This document shows, piece by piece, positions 35,522 through 43,979 of a stretch of 64,000 nt of DNA (positions are counted from its first letter, which is position 1; each line of letters begins with the position of its first letter). The notes under the pieces are model-generated. The model was not told the DNA's origin and did no database searches. It saw only the letters and a list, made by a program, of their open reading frames with translations. This DNA is from CAZPUS01 sp964589825. Lineage in GTDB: Bacteria > Fibrobacterota > Chitinivibrionia > Chitinivibrionales > WJKA01. Made by a program: the position numbers and the translations under genes. The stretch is taken from NCBI GenBank assembly GCA_964589825.1, contig CAZPUS010000005.1:51858-115857 (forward strand). The letters run 5' to 3'.

Positions 35522-36658
35522 TCAGCGCTCTGTGCTGAGGTTGTGTCCGCTGGAATCGAAGACCGTAATATGCGAATTGGGAAGCCGGATAAAAATCGAT
35601 GAACCGGAAGGGGGCGGGTCGTTCGTCTTTACAATGAGGGTTTGTCCCTCAAGTGTTACATAACTGAGATACTCGGATCCGAGATTCTCGATGACGTTTA
35701 CCGAGGTGCGAATTACATTTTCTTCTTCGGATTCGGAAGAGAACTCTATGTGTTCGGGACGAATACCGATTGTGCATTTTTCTTTTTCAGGAGATTCGAT
35801 TTTCGAAGCATATGCTGGCGGCAAAGTTACCGATTGCCGTCCGATCCGGATACAGGCGGTGTCTTCATTAATAGTAAGCTGTCCGGTCAGCATGTTCATC
35901 GGGGGTGAGCCGATAAACCGGGCAACGAATTCGTTTACCGGATTGTGATAAACGTTCTCTGAGGTATCGATTTGCTGTATTTTACCTTTATGTAATACCG
36001 CGATACGGTCACCAAGCGTCATGGCCTCGAGCTGGTCGTGCGTCACATAAATGGTGGTTATTCCGAGCGTACGCTGAAGCTCCTTGAGCTGTGCCCGCAT
36101 GCTCATGCGAAGCTGGGCATCGAGATTGGAGAGCGGCTCATCCATAAGAAATACCCGGGGCTGCCTGACAATGGCGCGGCCAATGGCCACACGCTGACGC
36201 TGGCCGCCGGAAAGCTCTCCGGGTTTTCTGTCCAGTAGCGATTCGATTTCCAGCAGTCGGGCGGTCTCTGTGACTCTTGTATGGATTTCCTTTCCGGAAG
36301 GTTTCGGCTTTCGATTGGTAAGAGGAAAAGCGATATTCTGACCAATGTTCATGTGTGGGTACAAGGCGTAATTTTGAAACACCATTGCGACGTCCCGTTT
36401 AAAAGGCGTCTTGAATACGCGTTGCTGAGAATCGGCAACCGGGTCCTCGTTGAACAGGATTCGTCCCCGGGTCGGTTTTTCGAGTCCTGCGGTAAGATTG
36501 AGCATAGTGCTTTTGCCGCATCCGCTGGGGCCCAACAGCACGAAAAACTCTCCGGGTTCGATGGTAAACGAGACGTCCCTGAACACCGTGATTTTACCCC
36601 GCAGGGTAAAAAAGGATTTGGCACAGTGGTCAAAAGTGACGGAGGTTTTCTGTGACAT
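35522..36658 (-). CDS. Sugar ABC importer ATPase (MalK/UgpC type)
   Basis: 378 aa. Walker A is GPSGCGKST, the signature is LSGGQRQRVAIGRAI, Walker B is VFLMDEPLSNLD, and the switch His is in VTHDQ. A C-terminal OB-fold (TOBE) domain follows (about 240-378; IGIRPEHIEF), typical of carbohydrate importers. It powers the two permeases encoded just upstream (1-bp gap). In many Gram-positive and FCB bacteria one such ATPase serves several importers; here it is linked to its own set. Confidence 0.92.
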   Translation of the reverse strand: MSQKTSVTFDHCAKSFFTLRGKITVFRDVSFTIEPGEFFVLLGPSGCGKSTMLNLTAGLEKPTRGRILFNEDPVADSQQRVFKTPFKRDVAMVFQNYALYPHMNIGQNIAFPLTNRKPKPSGKEIHTRVTETARLLEIESLLDRKPGELSGGQRQRVAIGRAIVRQPRVFLMDEPLSNLDAQLRMSMRAQLKELQRTLGITTIYVTHDQLEAMTLGDRIAVLHKGKIQQIDTSENVYHNPVNEFVARFIGSPPMNMLTGQLTINEDTACIRIGRQSVTLPPAYASKIESPEKEKCTIGIRPEHIEFSSESEEENVIRTSVNVIENLGSEYLSYVTLEGQTLIVKTNDPPPSGSSIFIRLPNSHITVFDSSGHNLSTER

Positions 36659-36659
36659 G

Positions 36660-37487
36660 TTATCCTTTCACCGATCCGTTCGTTAGGCCCTGAACGATAT
36701 AGCGTTGAAAAACCAGTGCGAGCATCGCGAGCGGCACCGATGCAATAGCCGACGCTGCCATAAGTGTCCCCCAGGGTATCTCACCGTGGAGTCCTTCGAA
36801 CAGTGCGATACCCACGGTGAGGGGTTGTGCATGATATTCGATGGTGAGCATTATTGCGAAAAGGAATTCATTGAATGCAGCAATAAACACCAGCAAAAAG
36901 GAAGAAAAAATTCCCGGAAGAGAGAGCGGAAGTACGATCCTGAAAAGTGTCTTGAGCCGCCCCGCGCCGTCGATACGTGCCGCTTTGTCGAGTTCCTTGG
37001 GTATTTGTGAGAAATAACTCATGGTTATCCATAATGCGAGGGGTACGGTAAATGCACAGTAGGGAAGAATTAACGCCGCATAGGTGTTGATAATACCAAT
37101 GGAAGAGAAAAAACGGTAGAGATAGCCCACGATACTGATTTGTGGAAACATGGAAAGGGCAAGCACCCCTATGGGAATAATCATCCTGCCGGGGAACCGA
37201 AGCCGTGAAACTGCATACCCGGCAAGGGCCGAGGCAACCGACACGCATATCGCGGTTACAAAGGAGATGACAAGGCTGTTTTTGCAGTAGTCCACAAAAT
37301 GCAACGTCTCATCGGTGAGCACCTGAACGTAATTGTCAAGCGAGTATCGGGTAGAACCGGAGATAAGAAATGTCGGGTCGGAGGTGAAGGAGACCCACAG
37401 CATCCATACGAAAGGAGCCAGGGCAAACACGAGAAGTATCAGTGAGCCAGAAACTATGAGAATCCTTTTAATAAGAAGTTCGTTCAT
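36660..37487 (-). CDS. Sugar ABC permease, MalG type
   Basis: 275 aa with about six TM helices. The EAA coupling loop reads KELDKAARIDGAGRLKTLF and is followed by IVLPLSLPG, which docks on the ATPase. N- and C-terminal features (FVWMLWVSFTSD, RYIVQGLTNGSVKG) are typical of MalG-like subunits. It sits 1 bp before the ATPase and 9 bp after the MalF-type gene. Confidence 0.92.
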   Translation of the reverse strand: MNELLIKRILIVSGSLILLVFALAPFVWMLWVSFTSDPTFLISGSTRYSLDNYVQVLTDETLHFVDYCKNSLVISFVTAICVSVASALAGYAVSRLRFPGRMIIPIGVLALSMFPQISIVGYLYRFFSSIGIINTYAALILPYCAFTVPLALWITMSYFSQIPKELDKAARIDGAGRLKTLFRIVLPLSLPGIFSSFLLVFIAAFNEFLFAIMLTIEYHAQPLTVGIALFEGLHGEIPWGTLMAASAIASVPLAMLALVFQRYIVQGLTNGSVKG

Positions 37488-37496
37488 ACAGTGGTG

Positions 37497-38405
37497 TTAC
37501 TCCTGTAACCGCCTGTTGAATTTACCTGCATATAAATATACAAGTGTCGCTGAAAATGCGATGATAAACGTCAGAATCGAAACCGCGGAACCTATACCGA
37601 ACCGATCGTTGCTGAAATATTCAAATCCCAGTATCGACAGGCTTTTGGTTGCACTCCCGGGGCCACCTCCGGTAAGCACGTAGATCAGGTCGAAAACACG
37701 CAGCGAGTCGATCGTTCTGAAAATAAGCGCGATTATAAATACCGGCAACAGTTGAGGGAAAATAATGCGGTAAAATCGTCCCCAGAGACCGGCACCGTCG
37801 ACACGGGCCTGACGGAAAAGCTCTTCGGGGATCGCCTGAAGTCCCGCCAGAAGTATGATGACCACGAACGGTGTCGTCTTCCAGACCTCCGCGATTATCA
37901 GTGACCAGAAGGCCGCTTCGGGGGAGCCGAGCCAGTTTATTTTATCATCCGCAATGCCGAGATAAACAAGTGCGACATTGAGAATGCCATAGGTATAATT
38001 GAAAATAAGCGACCAGATCTTTCCGGAAACGATAGTTGGTATTGCCCAGGGTATAAGGATTACCGCCCGAAGAATCCCCCTGAGAGGAAAACGTTCATTG
38101 AGGATGAGTGCAAAAACCATTCCGAAAAACGCTTCGAGCGCGACGGCAACCAAAGTGAACAGAAGCGTGAAACGTACTACATGCCAGAATCCGGGCTGCT
38201 GCAGCAATGTCATGTAATTTCGAAGTCCGACAAACGATCTCGGCAGATATGAGACGTCTTTGAAAAGGCTCGTATAGAGCGATCCTATGACCGGAATTAA
38301 GATAAAGCCTACGGCAATCACTACTACCGGAAGAAGAAATGCCCATCCGGTTTGTATATCGGCCCTGTTGTAGTATTGCAGCGGAGTATCTGATCTCTGT
38401 TTCAT
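37497..38405 (-). CDS. Sugar ABC permease, MalF type
   Basis: 302 aa, about six TM helices. FLLPVVVIAVGFILIPVIGSLY begins the first helix. The EAA loop is EELFRQARVDGAGLWGRFY with IIFPQLLPV. LTGGGPGSATKSLSI is the usual C-terminal motif. It is the inner-membrane partner of the MalG-type subunit. Confidence 0.92.
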   Translation of the reverse strand: MKQRSDTPLQYYNRADIQTGWAFLLPVVVIAVGFILIPVIGSLYTSLFKDVSYLPRSFVGLRNYMTLLQQPGFWHVVRFTLLFTLVAVALEAFFGMVFALILNERFPLRGILRAVILIPWAIPTIVSGKIWSLIFNYTYGILNVALVYLGIADDKINWLGSPEAAFWSLIIAEVWKTTPFVVIILLAGLQAIPEELFRQARVDGAGLWGRFYRIIFPQLLPVFIIALIFRTIDSLRVFDLIYVLTGGGPGSATKSLSILGFEYFSNDRFGIGSAVSILTFIIAFSATLVYLYAGKFNRRLQE

Positions 38406-38496
38406 TGTGGTGTGCAGGCTGTTGTATGCCGGCGCTGTTGTGCGTTAATATGGTATTTCCGGGACGAATAGCACTGTCGCAGGAAAAAAAGCATCC

Positions 38497-39771
38497 CTAT
38501 CGGCTCTGTTCGTATTCATCGATAATGGCATAGACCTCTTTTTGTGCACGCCTGAGAGCGCGTGGCGGTGTTGTTTCTCCCGCGCAGGCGGCGTTGAGGT
38601 GTTTTTGCAGCATGTGAGAAATCCTGGGATAATACGGAACCGGGGGACGTGCGATCGCATTCGAAAACACATGGCGAAGCTTGCCGAGAGCCCGGTTGTG
38701 CTCAAGCAGCTGCGGGTCGTTATAAAGATCCTTTCTTCCCGGGTTCCATCCTAAATGAATAGCGAGGTCCTTCTGAACCGGGGCGGAGGTAATATATTTA
38801 ACAAATGCAACTGCGTCCTCGGTTCGATCAGAAAATTTTGAGACACATATATGCCATCCCCCCAGCGTCGCGGCGCTCTCTTCCCCCTCAAAATGCGGCA
38901 GCGGGGCGATACCGACATTGCCTTTAACCGGTGATTCGTCGCTGTTGTGCAGAGCCCAGGCATACGGCCAGTTGCGCGCAAAAAGGGCGTTGCCCTTCTG
39001 AAACATGAGCCGCACGTCTTCTTCCTTCATATCGGTATAGGTGTTGGGGGGAGAAATACGCCACGTATGAATGCAGTTATGCATGAATTGTAACGCCTTG
39101 ATATTCGCTTCGGAATCGAGAACGGGACGGTTCTCCGAATCAAGAAATCCGCCTCCAGCTGAAGCAAAGACCTCGAGTGCGTTACACACCAGACCTTCAT
39201 ACTGTGCGCCCTGCCAGAGCCAACCCCAGAAGTTGGGATCGTGCGTACGCTGCTCTTTCTGAATCGTATCGGCCATGTGAACCAGCCCGGACCATCTTTG
39301 GGGCGGATTGTCGAATCCGTAGCGCTTCAGCAGATCCGTGCGGTAATAAAGCAGACCTGCATCGATGTAAACCGGCAAACCGATAATGCTGTCGTTATAA
39401 CGGTCCGCGATATCGATCACACGGGGGTAGAAGGGTGACACGTCAATATCAAATTTGTCAAGGCTTTCGAGCCAGTTCGAAAACGCCATCTGACCGATCC
39501 ATGCGACGTCCATAAGCATTATATCGGGGTCGCTTTTTTTGCTTCGAAGGGCAATAAGAATCGACTGTTTTTTTTGGTCAGTCTGACTCGTGGTGCGTAT
39601 CAGGGAGACCGTGATGCCGGTTTTTTCTTCAAAACGCCTGGTGATTTTTTCCCAGTAGGCGATTTCATTGGGTGCGCCACCGACCATAAAGGTGAGATCA
39701 TCCGCCGGCTTGCTGCAAAAGAAAAATGATGTTAGTGCGACCAAGGCAATCAGGACGGCGTGTTTTATCAT
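38497..39771 (-). CDS. Sugar ABC importer substrate-binding lipoprotein
   Basis: 424 aa. Lipoprotein signal MIKHAVLIALVALTSFFFC, with acylated Cys. The mature part has the cluster B/family 1 binding-protein pattern (FEEKTGITVSLIRTTSQTDQ, DIMLMDVAWIGQMA, LPVYIDAGLLYYRTDLLKRYG, WPYAWALHNS), as in maltose, trehalose and glycerol-phosphate binders. The ligand is not readable. ATG 39771 is chosen over the frame start at 39885: AAAGGAG lies 10 nt before it and the signal peptide starts there. First gene of the importer operon. Confidence 0.9.
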   Translation of the reverse strand: MIKHAVLIALVALTSFFFCSKPADDLTFMVGGAPNEIAYWEKITRRFEEKTGITVSLIRTTSQTDQKKQSILIALRSKKSDPDIMLMDVAWIGQMAFSNWLESLDKFDIDVSPFYPRVIDIADRYNDSIIGLPVYIDAGLLYYRTDLLKRYGFDNPPQRWSGLVHMADTIQKEQRTHDPNFWGWLWQGAQYEGLVCNALEVFASAGGGFLDSENRPVLDSEANIKALQFMHNCIHTWRISPPNTYTDMKEEDVRLMFQKGNALFARNWPYAWALHNSDESPVKGNVGIAPLPHFEGEESAATLGGWHICVSKFSDRTEDAVAFVKYITSAPVQKDLAIHLGWNPGRKDLYNDPQLLEHNRALGKLRHVFSNAIARPPVPYYPRISHMLQKHLNAACAGETTPPRALRRAQKEVYAIIDEYEQSR

Positions 39772-39886
39772 GGTATGGTGACTCCTTTTGAAAGATGGCA
39801 TGGTCTGCGGACGCATCGTGTACAATTGTCCGGCCGCAGGCAGAGATATGCAATAAACGCAGTAGGTAAATATAAAAAAAAGCACC

Positions 39887-40131
39887 TAAACCGAAAATAG
39901 TTTTGATGAAAGCTGCGGTGAGTGGTGCTGCTATTGTGAATTCGAAAATTATGGGGCGATCATGTTGGTCGGCTCATGATTTCCGGGGACGCAGGCGCAG
40001 TGGGGATTGCAGCAGATTACGCGAAAAAAGCGCTCAGTTTAGGTAGCAGTTCTGTGGTGTTTTTATCCCTGCAACGAAGTAAGCGCGATGCGATATGCAG
40101 CGTTTATCAAGACAACCGCTCAATTCAGGTA
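39887..40131. repeat. Dispersed repeat, copies C and D as an inverted-repeat element
   Basis: About 245 bp bounded by inverted copies of the core: CCTAAA...GATGAAAGCTGC at 39887-39915 and GCAGCGTTTATCAAGACAACC...TTCAGG at 40097-40131. The left part lines up with the inside of copy A in the opposite orientation at equal spacing (39911-39938, 39948-39982, 40002-40023). This looks like a small non-autonomous element (MITE-like). It lies in the 406-bp gap between the importer operon and the YhcC-type gene, which holds no gene. Confidence 0.65.
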
Positions 40132-40177
40132 AAAAACGATTCGTCGGGATGCAGGTGTATCGCCAATGAAGGAACAT

Positions 40178-41101
40178 TCATTCTTTCGAAGTCGCGGATG
40201 TAAACCTGCAACCCTGCGTAATGCCCTGTGATTGCATGAAAGAGCGTATATACGCAAGCGACTGGGTTTTGCGCGCAGACCACTCGGGTGCAACAAGGCC
40301 GGCAGAGAATGATGCATCCGCCATCAGACGATGAATGTGCTGAGTCGGCCTGAGCCGGGCGAGGAAATCCGAGACCATTTGTGCGTATCGGTCCAAGCTG
40401 AGTGTCGTTATTTCATTGCGAAGGTACTGCTCGTGAAGTCGGGTGTTACGTATTATCATGCACTGGTGCAGCTTCACTCCAGCTATTTCGGGGCGGGCAC
40501 AGAAATCCGCCGTTTCGTTTGTGTGGTGTATATCTTCTCCGGGGAGTCCGAGGATAACATGCGCAACCGTCTCAATATTGTACCTGTGCAGCAGCGAAGC
40601 CGCTTTTATAAAATCGCGGCGTGTATGTCCACGGTTGATACGTGCGAGTGTATGGTCATGAGCACTTTGCAGTCCCAGTTCCACGCTGAGCCAGGTTCGT
40701 TGTGCAATATCATGCAGACACGCGGCGACGTCGGCAGAAATACAGTCGGGACGGGTTCCTATGGCAAGGCCGACAACCCGGGGGTGTGAAATCAGGGATT
40801 CGTAAATATCGCGCAGCCGTGACACATTGGCATACGTGTTGGTAAAGGGCTGCAGATAGGCGATGTAGATGCCCGCAGGATCATTTTTCTTTTGTATGGC
40901 TAGCTGCAGTTGTATGTGCGCAGGTTCGCTGCGCTGTGCAACCGGGCTGAAGGCGCTGTTATCGCAAAATATACAGCCCCGGGAGCTGATGGTACCGTCA
41001 CGATTGGGACATGAAAGGCCTGCATTGACCGGGATTTTGGCGACCGGTTTTCCGAATCGTTTTTTCAGGTACTGGCGGTAGGTAAAGAGCAGTCGTGACA
41101 C
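40178..41101 (-). CDS. YhcC/TIGR01212-type radical SAM protein
   Basis: 307 aa. It has the distinct opening VAKIPVNAGLSCPNRDG and a cluster motif in GCIFCDN, with the Cys set spaced more widely than the usual CxxxCxxC, as in this family. SVELGLQSAHDHTLARINRGH and GLPGED, then KLHQCMIIRNTRL follow. The reaction is unknown, although related Elp3-like enzymes modify tRNA. It ends in SATSKE without an extra domain. The TPR gene lies 23 bp upstream on the same strand. Confidence 0.85.
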   Translation of the reverse strand: MSRLLFTYRQYLKKRFGKPVAKIPVNAGLSCPNRDGTISSRGCIFCDNSAFSPVAQRSEPAHIQLQLAIQKKNDPAGIYIAYLQPFTNTYANVSRLRDIYESLISHPRVVGLAIGTRPDCISADVAACLHDIAQRTWLSVELGLQSAHDHTLARINRGHTRRDFIKAASLLHRYNIETVAHVILGLPGEDIHHTNETADFCARPEIAGVKLHQCMIIRNTRLHEQYLRNEITTLSLDRYAQMVSDFLARLRPTQHIHRLMADASFSAGLVAPEWSARKTQSLAYIRSFMQSQGITQGCRFTSATSKE

Positions 41102-41124
41102 CGTTGATACTAAGGGATGCGGTG

Positions 41125-42192
41125 CTATTTTTGTTTGGAGTCTTCCATGATCGTGTTGAGATCGAAATCGGACATCGAAGCGCTGTCTTCTGCACTCATC
41201 TCCATATCGTCCGACATACCGGTAGGCAGATCACTCACATCCATAGTGTCCGCTTCCTTTTTTTTAACTGTGTCTTCACGTGTAAGTGTGGCGATTTCAT
41301 CGGGCAGACCGGCCGGTTCGAATACCGCTTTGTTTTCAGCGGCGCTCTCACCCTTGTTGATGATATCGATGCGATTCTGGATCCGTTCACGCTTGAGCGC
41401 ATCATCGACATACGAAATGGCATTGGTATACACATCGAGCGCCTCGTCGGTCTTTTCCATGTTTTCGAGTACCATTCCGAGACGGTAATAAAACTCCGCC
41501 TCATCGGGACGGATATCGATCGCCCGGCGGTATTGCGCCGCCGCTTTTTCCAGCTCTTCGTAGTGTTCCCAGTAGATATTACCGAGTTTGTAGTATGCAA
41601 CTGCATTTTGTGCATCGTAGTTGAGCGCCTGTTCGAGATACTGCTTCGCGTATTTGGGCCTGTCCTGCTGCTGCATGAGTTCGGCCAGATCCATAAGCAC
41701 CGTAATGTTTCCCGGATCGATTTGCAGGATATCCTTGAGCTGGCGAATTGCCTGACTGATTCGTCCCTGCTCTTCGTAGACTGCCGCCATGTTGATACGC
41801 GCGGTCATTTTTTCCGGATTGAGCCGGATCGCTCTCGAAAAGGCATTGATCGCCTTCTGTGTGTAGCCGACTTGTTTATACGCTACACCGAGATTGCTCC
41901 ATACCTCCGCATTACGGGGGCGTATACCCGCCGCCTGTTCGAACTGATGTAACGCGTCGGATGAATTCCCCATGCTCAGATAGGCGAGACCGAGGTTGAA
42001 CCGGGCCTCGAAGTTACCGGGCATACGCGACACAACTTTTTTGAGCCGTACCGCTGCCTGCTGATATGCCCCGTTGTTGAGAAGGTTACGTCCTTCCTGC
42101 ATGAGTTCGTCGATTGTACGTGCCTGCACCAGGGTACACAGACCGAATAGAGCAGTCAGGCACAGCAATGTGGATATATACTTGCGATTCAT
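41125..42192 (-). CDS. Periplasmic TPR protein
   Basis: 355 aa. Signal peptide MNRKYISTLLCLTALFGLC, cleavage near VQA. About seven TPRs fill residues 28-285, for example FEARFNLGLAYLSMGNSSDA, EVWSNLGVAYKQVGYTQKAI and AEFYYRLGMVLENMEKTDEAL. The last 65 residues are acidic and low in structure (DDMEMSAEDSASMSDFD). It probably acts as a protein scaffold in the periplasm. No family-specific role can be read. Confidence 0.75.
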   Translation of the reverse strand: MNRKYISTLLCLTALFGLCTLVQARTIDELMQEGRNLLNNGAYQQAAVRLKKVVSRMPGNFEARFNLGLAYLSMGNSSDALHQFEQAAGIRPRNAEVWSNLGVAYKQVGYTQKAINAFSRAIRLNPEKMTARINMAAVYEEQGRISQAIRQLKDILQIDPGNITVLMDLAELMQQQDRPKYAKQYLEQALNYDAQNAVAYYKLGNIYWEHYEELEKAAAQYRRAIDIRPDEAEFYYRLGMVLENMEKTDEALDVYTNAISYVDDALKRERIQNRIDIINKGESAAENKAVFEPAGLPDEIATLTREDTVKKKEADTMDVSDLPTGMSDDMEMSAEDSASMSDFDLNTIMEDSKQK

Positions 42193-42513
42193 ACAACACT
42201 CCTTATATTATAAAAAAAACGTGTCTTTTATCCAATATAAAATTATCACAATACAATAGCAAGTATTATTTTAATTTCGCGTAAACCCGAACCGAGCGAT
42301 TTTGTGTGCGAAATCCGTCGCCATTCGCACTGCAAGTGCATTCCCGCAAATAATGAGGTCGCCGTAAGTGTTGCTCCATCATCTTCGGGAACGCAATAAA
42401 CGTACGACTCGTCGCATCTTTCGCCCACACAATCGCGCCGCGTTTTTCCGGCGGAAGTGTTTTTTTGCCCGTATGACATCCGAACCAAAATATAAATCAA
42501 AAGGATAACATCT
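42193..42513. other. Divergent intergenic region, 321 bp
   Basis: Between the TPR gene (minus) and purB (plus). The first 80 bp are AT-rich and probably hold promoters. A short GTGCGA/TCGCAC stem (near 42310-42335) and a GCACT/AGTGC hairpin are present. No purine riboswitch signature seen. Confidence 0.35.
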
Positions 42514-43968
42514 ATGACTCCACAACCCGACGCGACCCGCAGCTCCTACAGCAACCCGCTGATTCAGCGGTATACCAGTACGCATATGAGCTCGATTTTT
42601 TCAGACAAGTTCAAGTTCTCTACATGGCGGAAGCTGTGGGTTGCGCTTGCACAGGCGCAAAGAGAGCTGGGGATACCCATCACTGCCGAACAGATCGAAG
42701 AGATGGAGCATCATACCGATGATATCGATTTCGAAGTTGCCGCTGCATACGAGCGTGAAACCCGGCATGATGTCATGGCACACGTAAAGGAGTTCGGAGA
42801 TAAATGTCCCAGGGCTCGTGGTATTATACACCTCGGGGCCACAAGCGCATTCGTGGGGGATAACACTGATCTGATCCAGATACGCGACGCCTCGAAGCTG
42901 GTGCTGCAACGGCTTGCACAATGCATCGAGACGCTTTCGCACTTCGCACGGACGCATGCGCACCTTCCTACTCTCGGTTTCACGCATTTTCAGCCGGCGC
43001 AGCTGACCACGGTGGGCAAACGCGCTGCACTGTGGCTCTATGATCTCATGTGTGACTACGAGCAACTAATCGAGTTTCACGAGTCGCTCAAGTTTCGTGG
43101 TGTTAAGGGAACTACCGGAACGCAGGCGAGCTTTCTCAAGCTTTTTGACGGTGATTACGAAAAAGTGAAAAAACTCGATCATATGGTTGCCCGGCAGATG
43201 GGATTCGATGATGTGCTGCCCGTATGCGGGCAGACCTATACCCGCAAGATCGATGCGCAACTGGCTGCGATTCTCAGCCTTATTGCACAGAGCATGCACA
43301 AGCTGGCAAACGACATCCGCCTTCTGCAGCATCTCAAGGAGGTAGAGGAGCCTTTCGGCTCATCGCAGATCGGCTCTTCTGCAATGGCATACAAGCGAAA
43401 CCCCATGCGTTCCGAGCGCATGACCGCGCTTGCCAGGTATGTCATTACAAGCGCCCAGTCTCCGGCACAGACCGCGGCGGAGCAGTGGTTCGAGCGTACA
43501 CTCGACGATTCCGCGAATAAGCGCATTTCTATTGCCCAGATGTGTTGTGCCACCGATGCCATCTGCATAATCTGTCAGGATATCGCTTCGGGGCTGCGGG
43601 TCTATCCGAAAATGATCGAACGGCGGATCATGCACAATCTGCCCTTTATGGCGACCGAAAACATCCTGATGGAAGCGGTCCGGCGCGGCGGAGATCGTCA
43701 GCAGCTACACGAAAAGATCCGTATCTACTCACAGCAGGCTTCCGACGATGTCAAGCTTCACGGCGCAGAGAACACGCTTATAGATAAAATTGCCGCAGAC
43801 AGTGATTTTAATATGAGTGCCGAACAGATTCACGAACTGCTCGAAGTAAAGGCGTTTATCGGTGCGGCGCCAATGCAAACGGAGGAATTCCTTTCGGCGC
43901 AGGTAGCGCCGCTTCTGGAGCGCGCGCGAACATACGGCGATCCCCCGGAAGGGAAGGTGCGGGTATGA
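42514..43968 (+). CDS. purB: Adenylosuccinate lyase
   Basis: 484 aa, on the long side for PurB. It cleaves adenylosuccinate to AMP and SAICAR to AICAR, each releasing fumarate. The fumarase/aspartase signature SSAMAYKRNPMRSERM is intact and includes the flexible loop with catalytic Ser. The motifs TSAFVGDNTD and TGTQASFLKLF complete the tetramer active site. AAAGGATAA lies before the ATG. It is convergent with the pgmB-like gene, with 11 bp between stops. Confidence 0.95.
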   Translation: MTPQPDATRSSYSNPLIQRYTSTHMSSIFSDKFKFSTWRKLWVALAQAQRELGIPITAEQIEEMEHHTDDIDFEVAAAYERETRHDVMAHVKEFGDKCPRARGIIHLGATSAFVGDNTDLIQIRDASKLVLQRLAQCIETLSHFARTHAHLPTLGFTHFQPAQLTTVGKRAALWLYDLMCDYEQLIEFHESLKFRGVKGTTGTQASFLKLFDGDYEKVKKLDHMVARQMGFDDVLPVCGQTYTRKIDAQLAAILSLIAQSMHKLANDIRLLQHLKEVEEPFGSSQIGSSAMAYKRNPMRSERMTALARYVITSAQSPAQTAAEQWFERTLDDSANKRISIAQMCCATDAICIICQDIASGLRVYPKMIERRIMHNLPFMATENILMEAVRRGGDRQQLHEKIRIYSQQASDDVKLHGAENTLIDKIAADSDFNMSAEQIHELLEVKAFIGAAPMQTEEFLSAQVAPLLERARTYGDPPEGKVRV

Positions 43969-43979
43969 ATTGTACCGTT

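Noticed and set aside
41095..41952. 285-codon plus-strand frame
   Set aside because: Antisense to the TPR gene. Its apparent hydrophobic pattern comes from reverse-complemented charged TPR codons.
42193..42513. Purine riboswitch upstream of purB
   Set aside because: The conserved junction sequence of purine riboswitches is absent; only short hairpins are seen.
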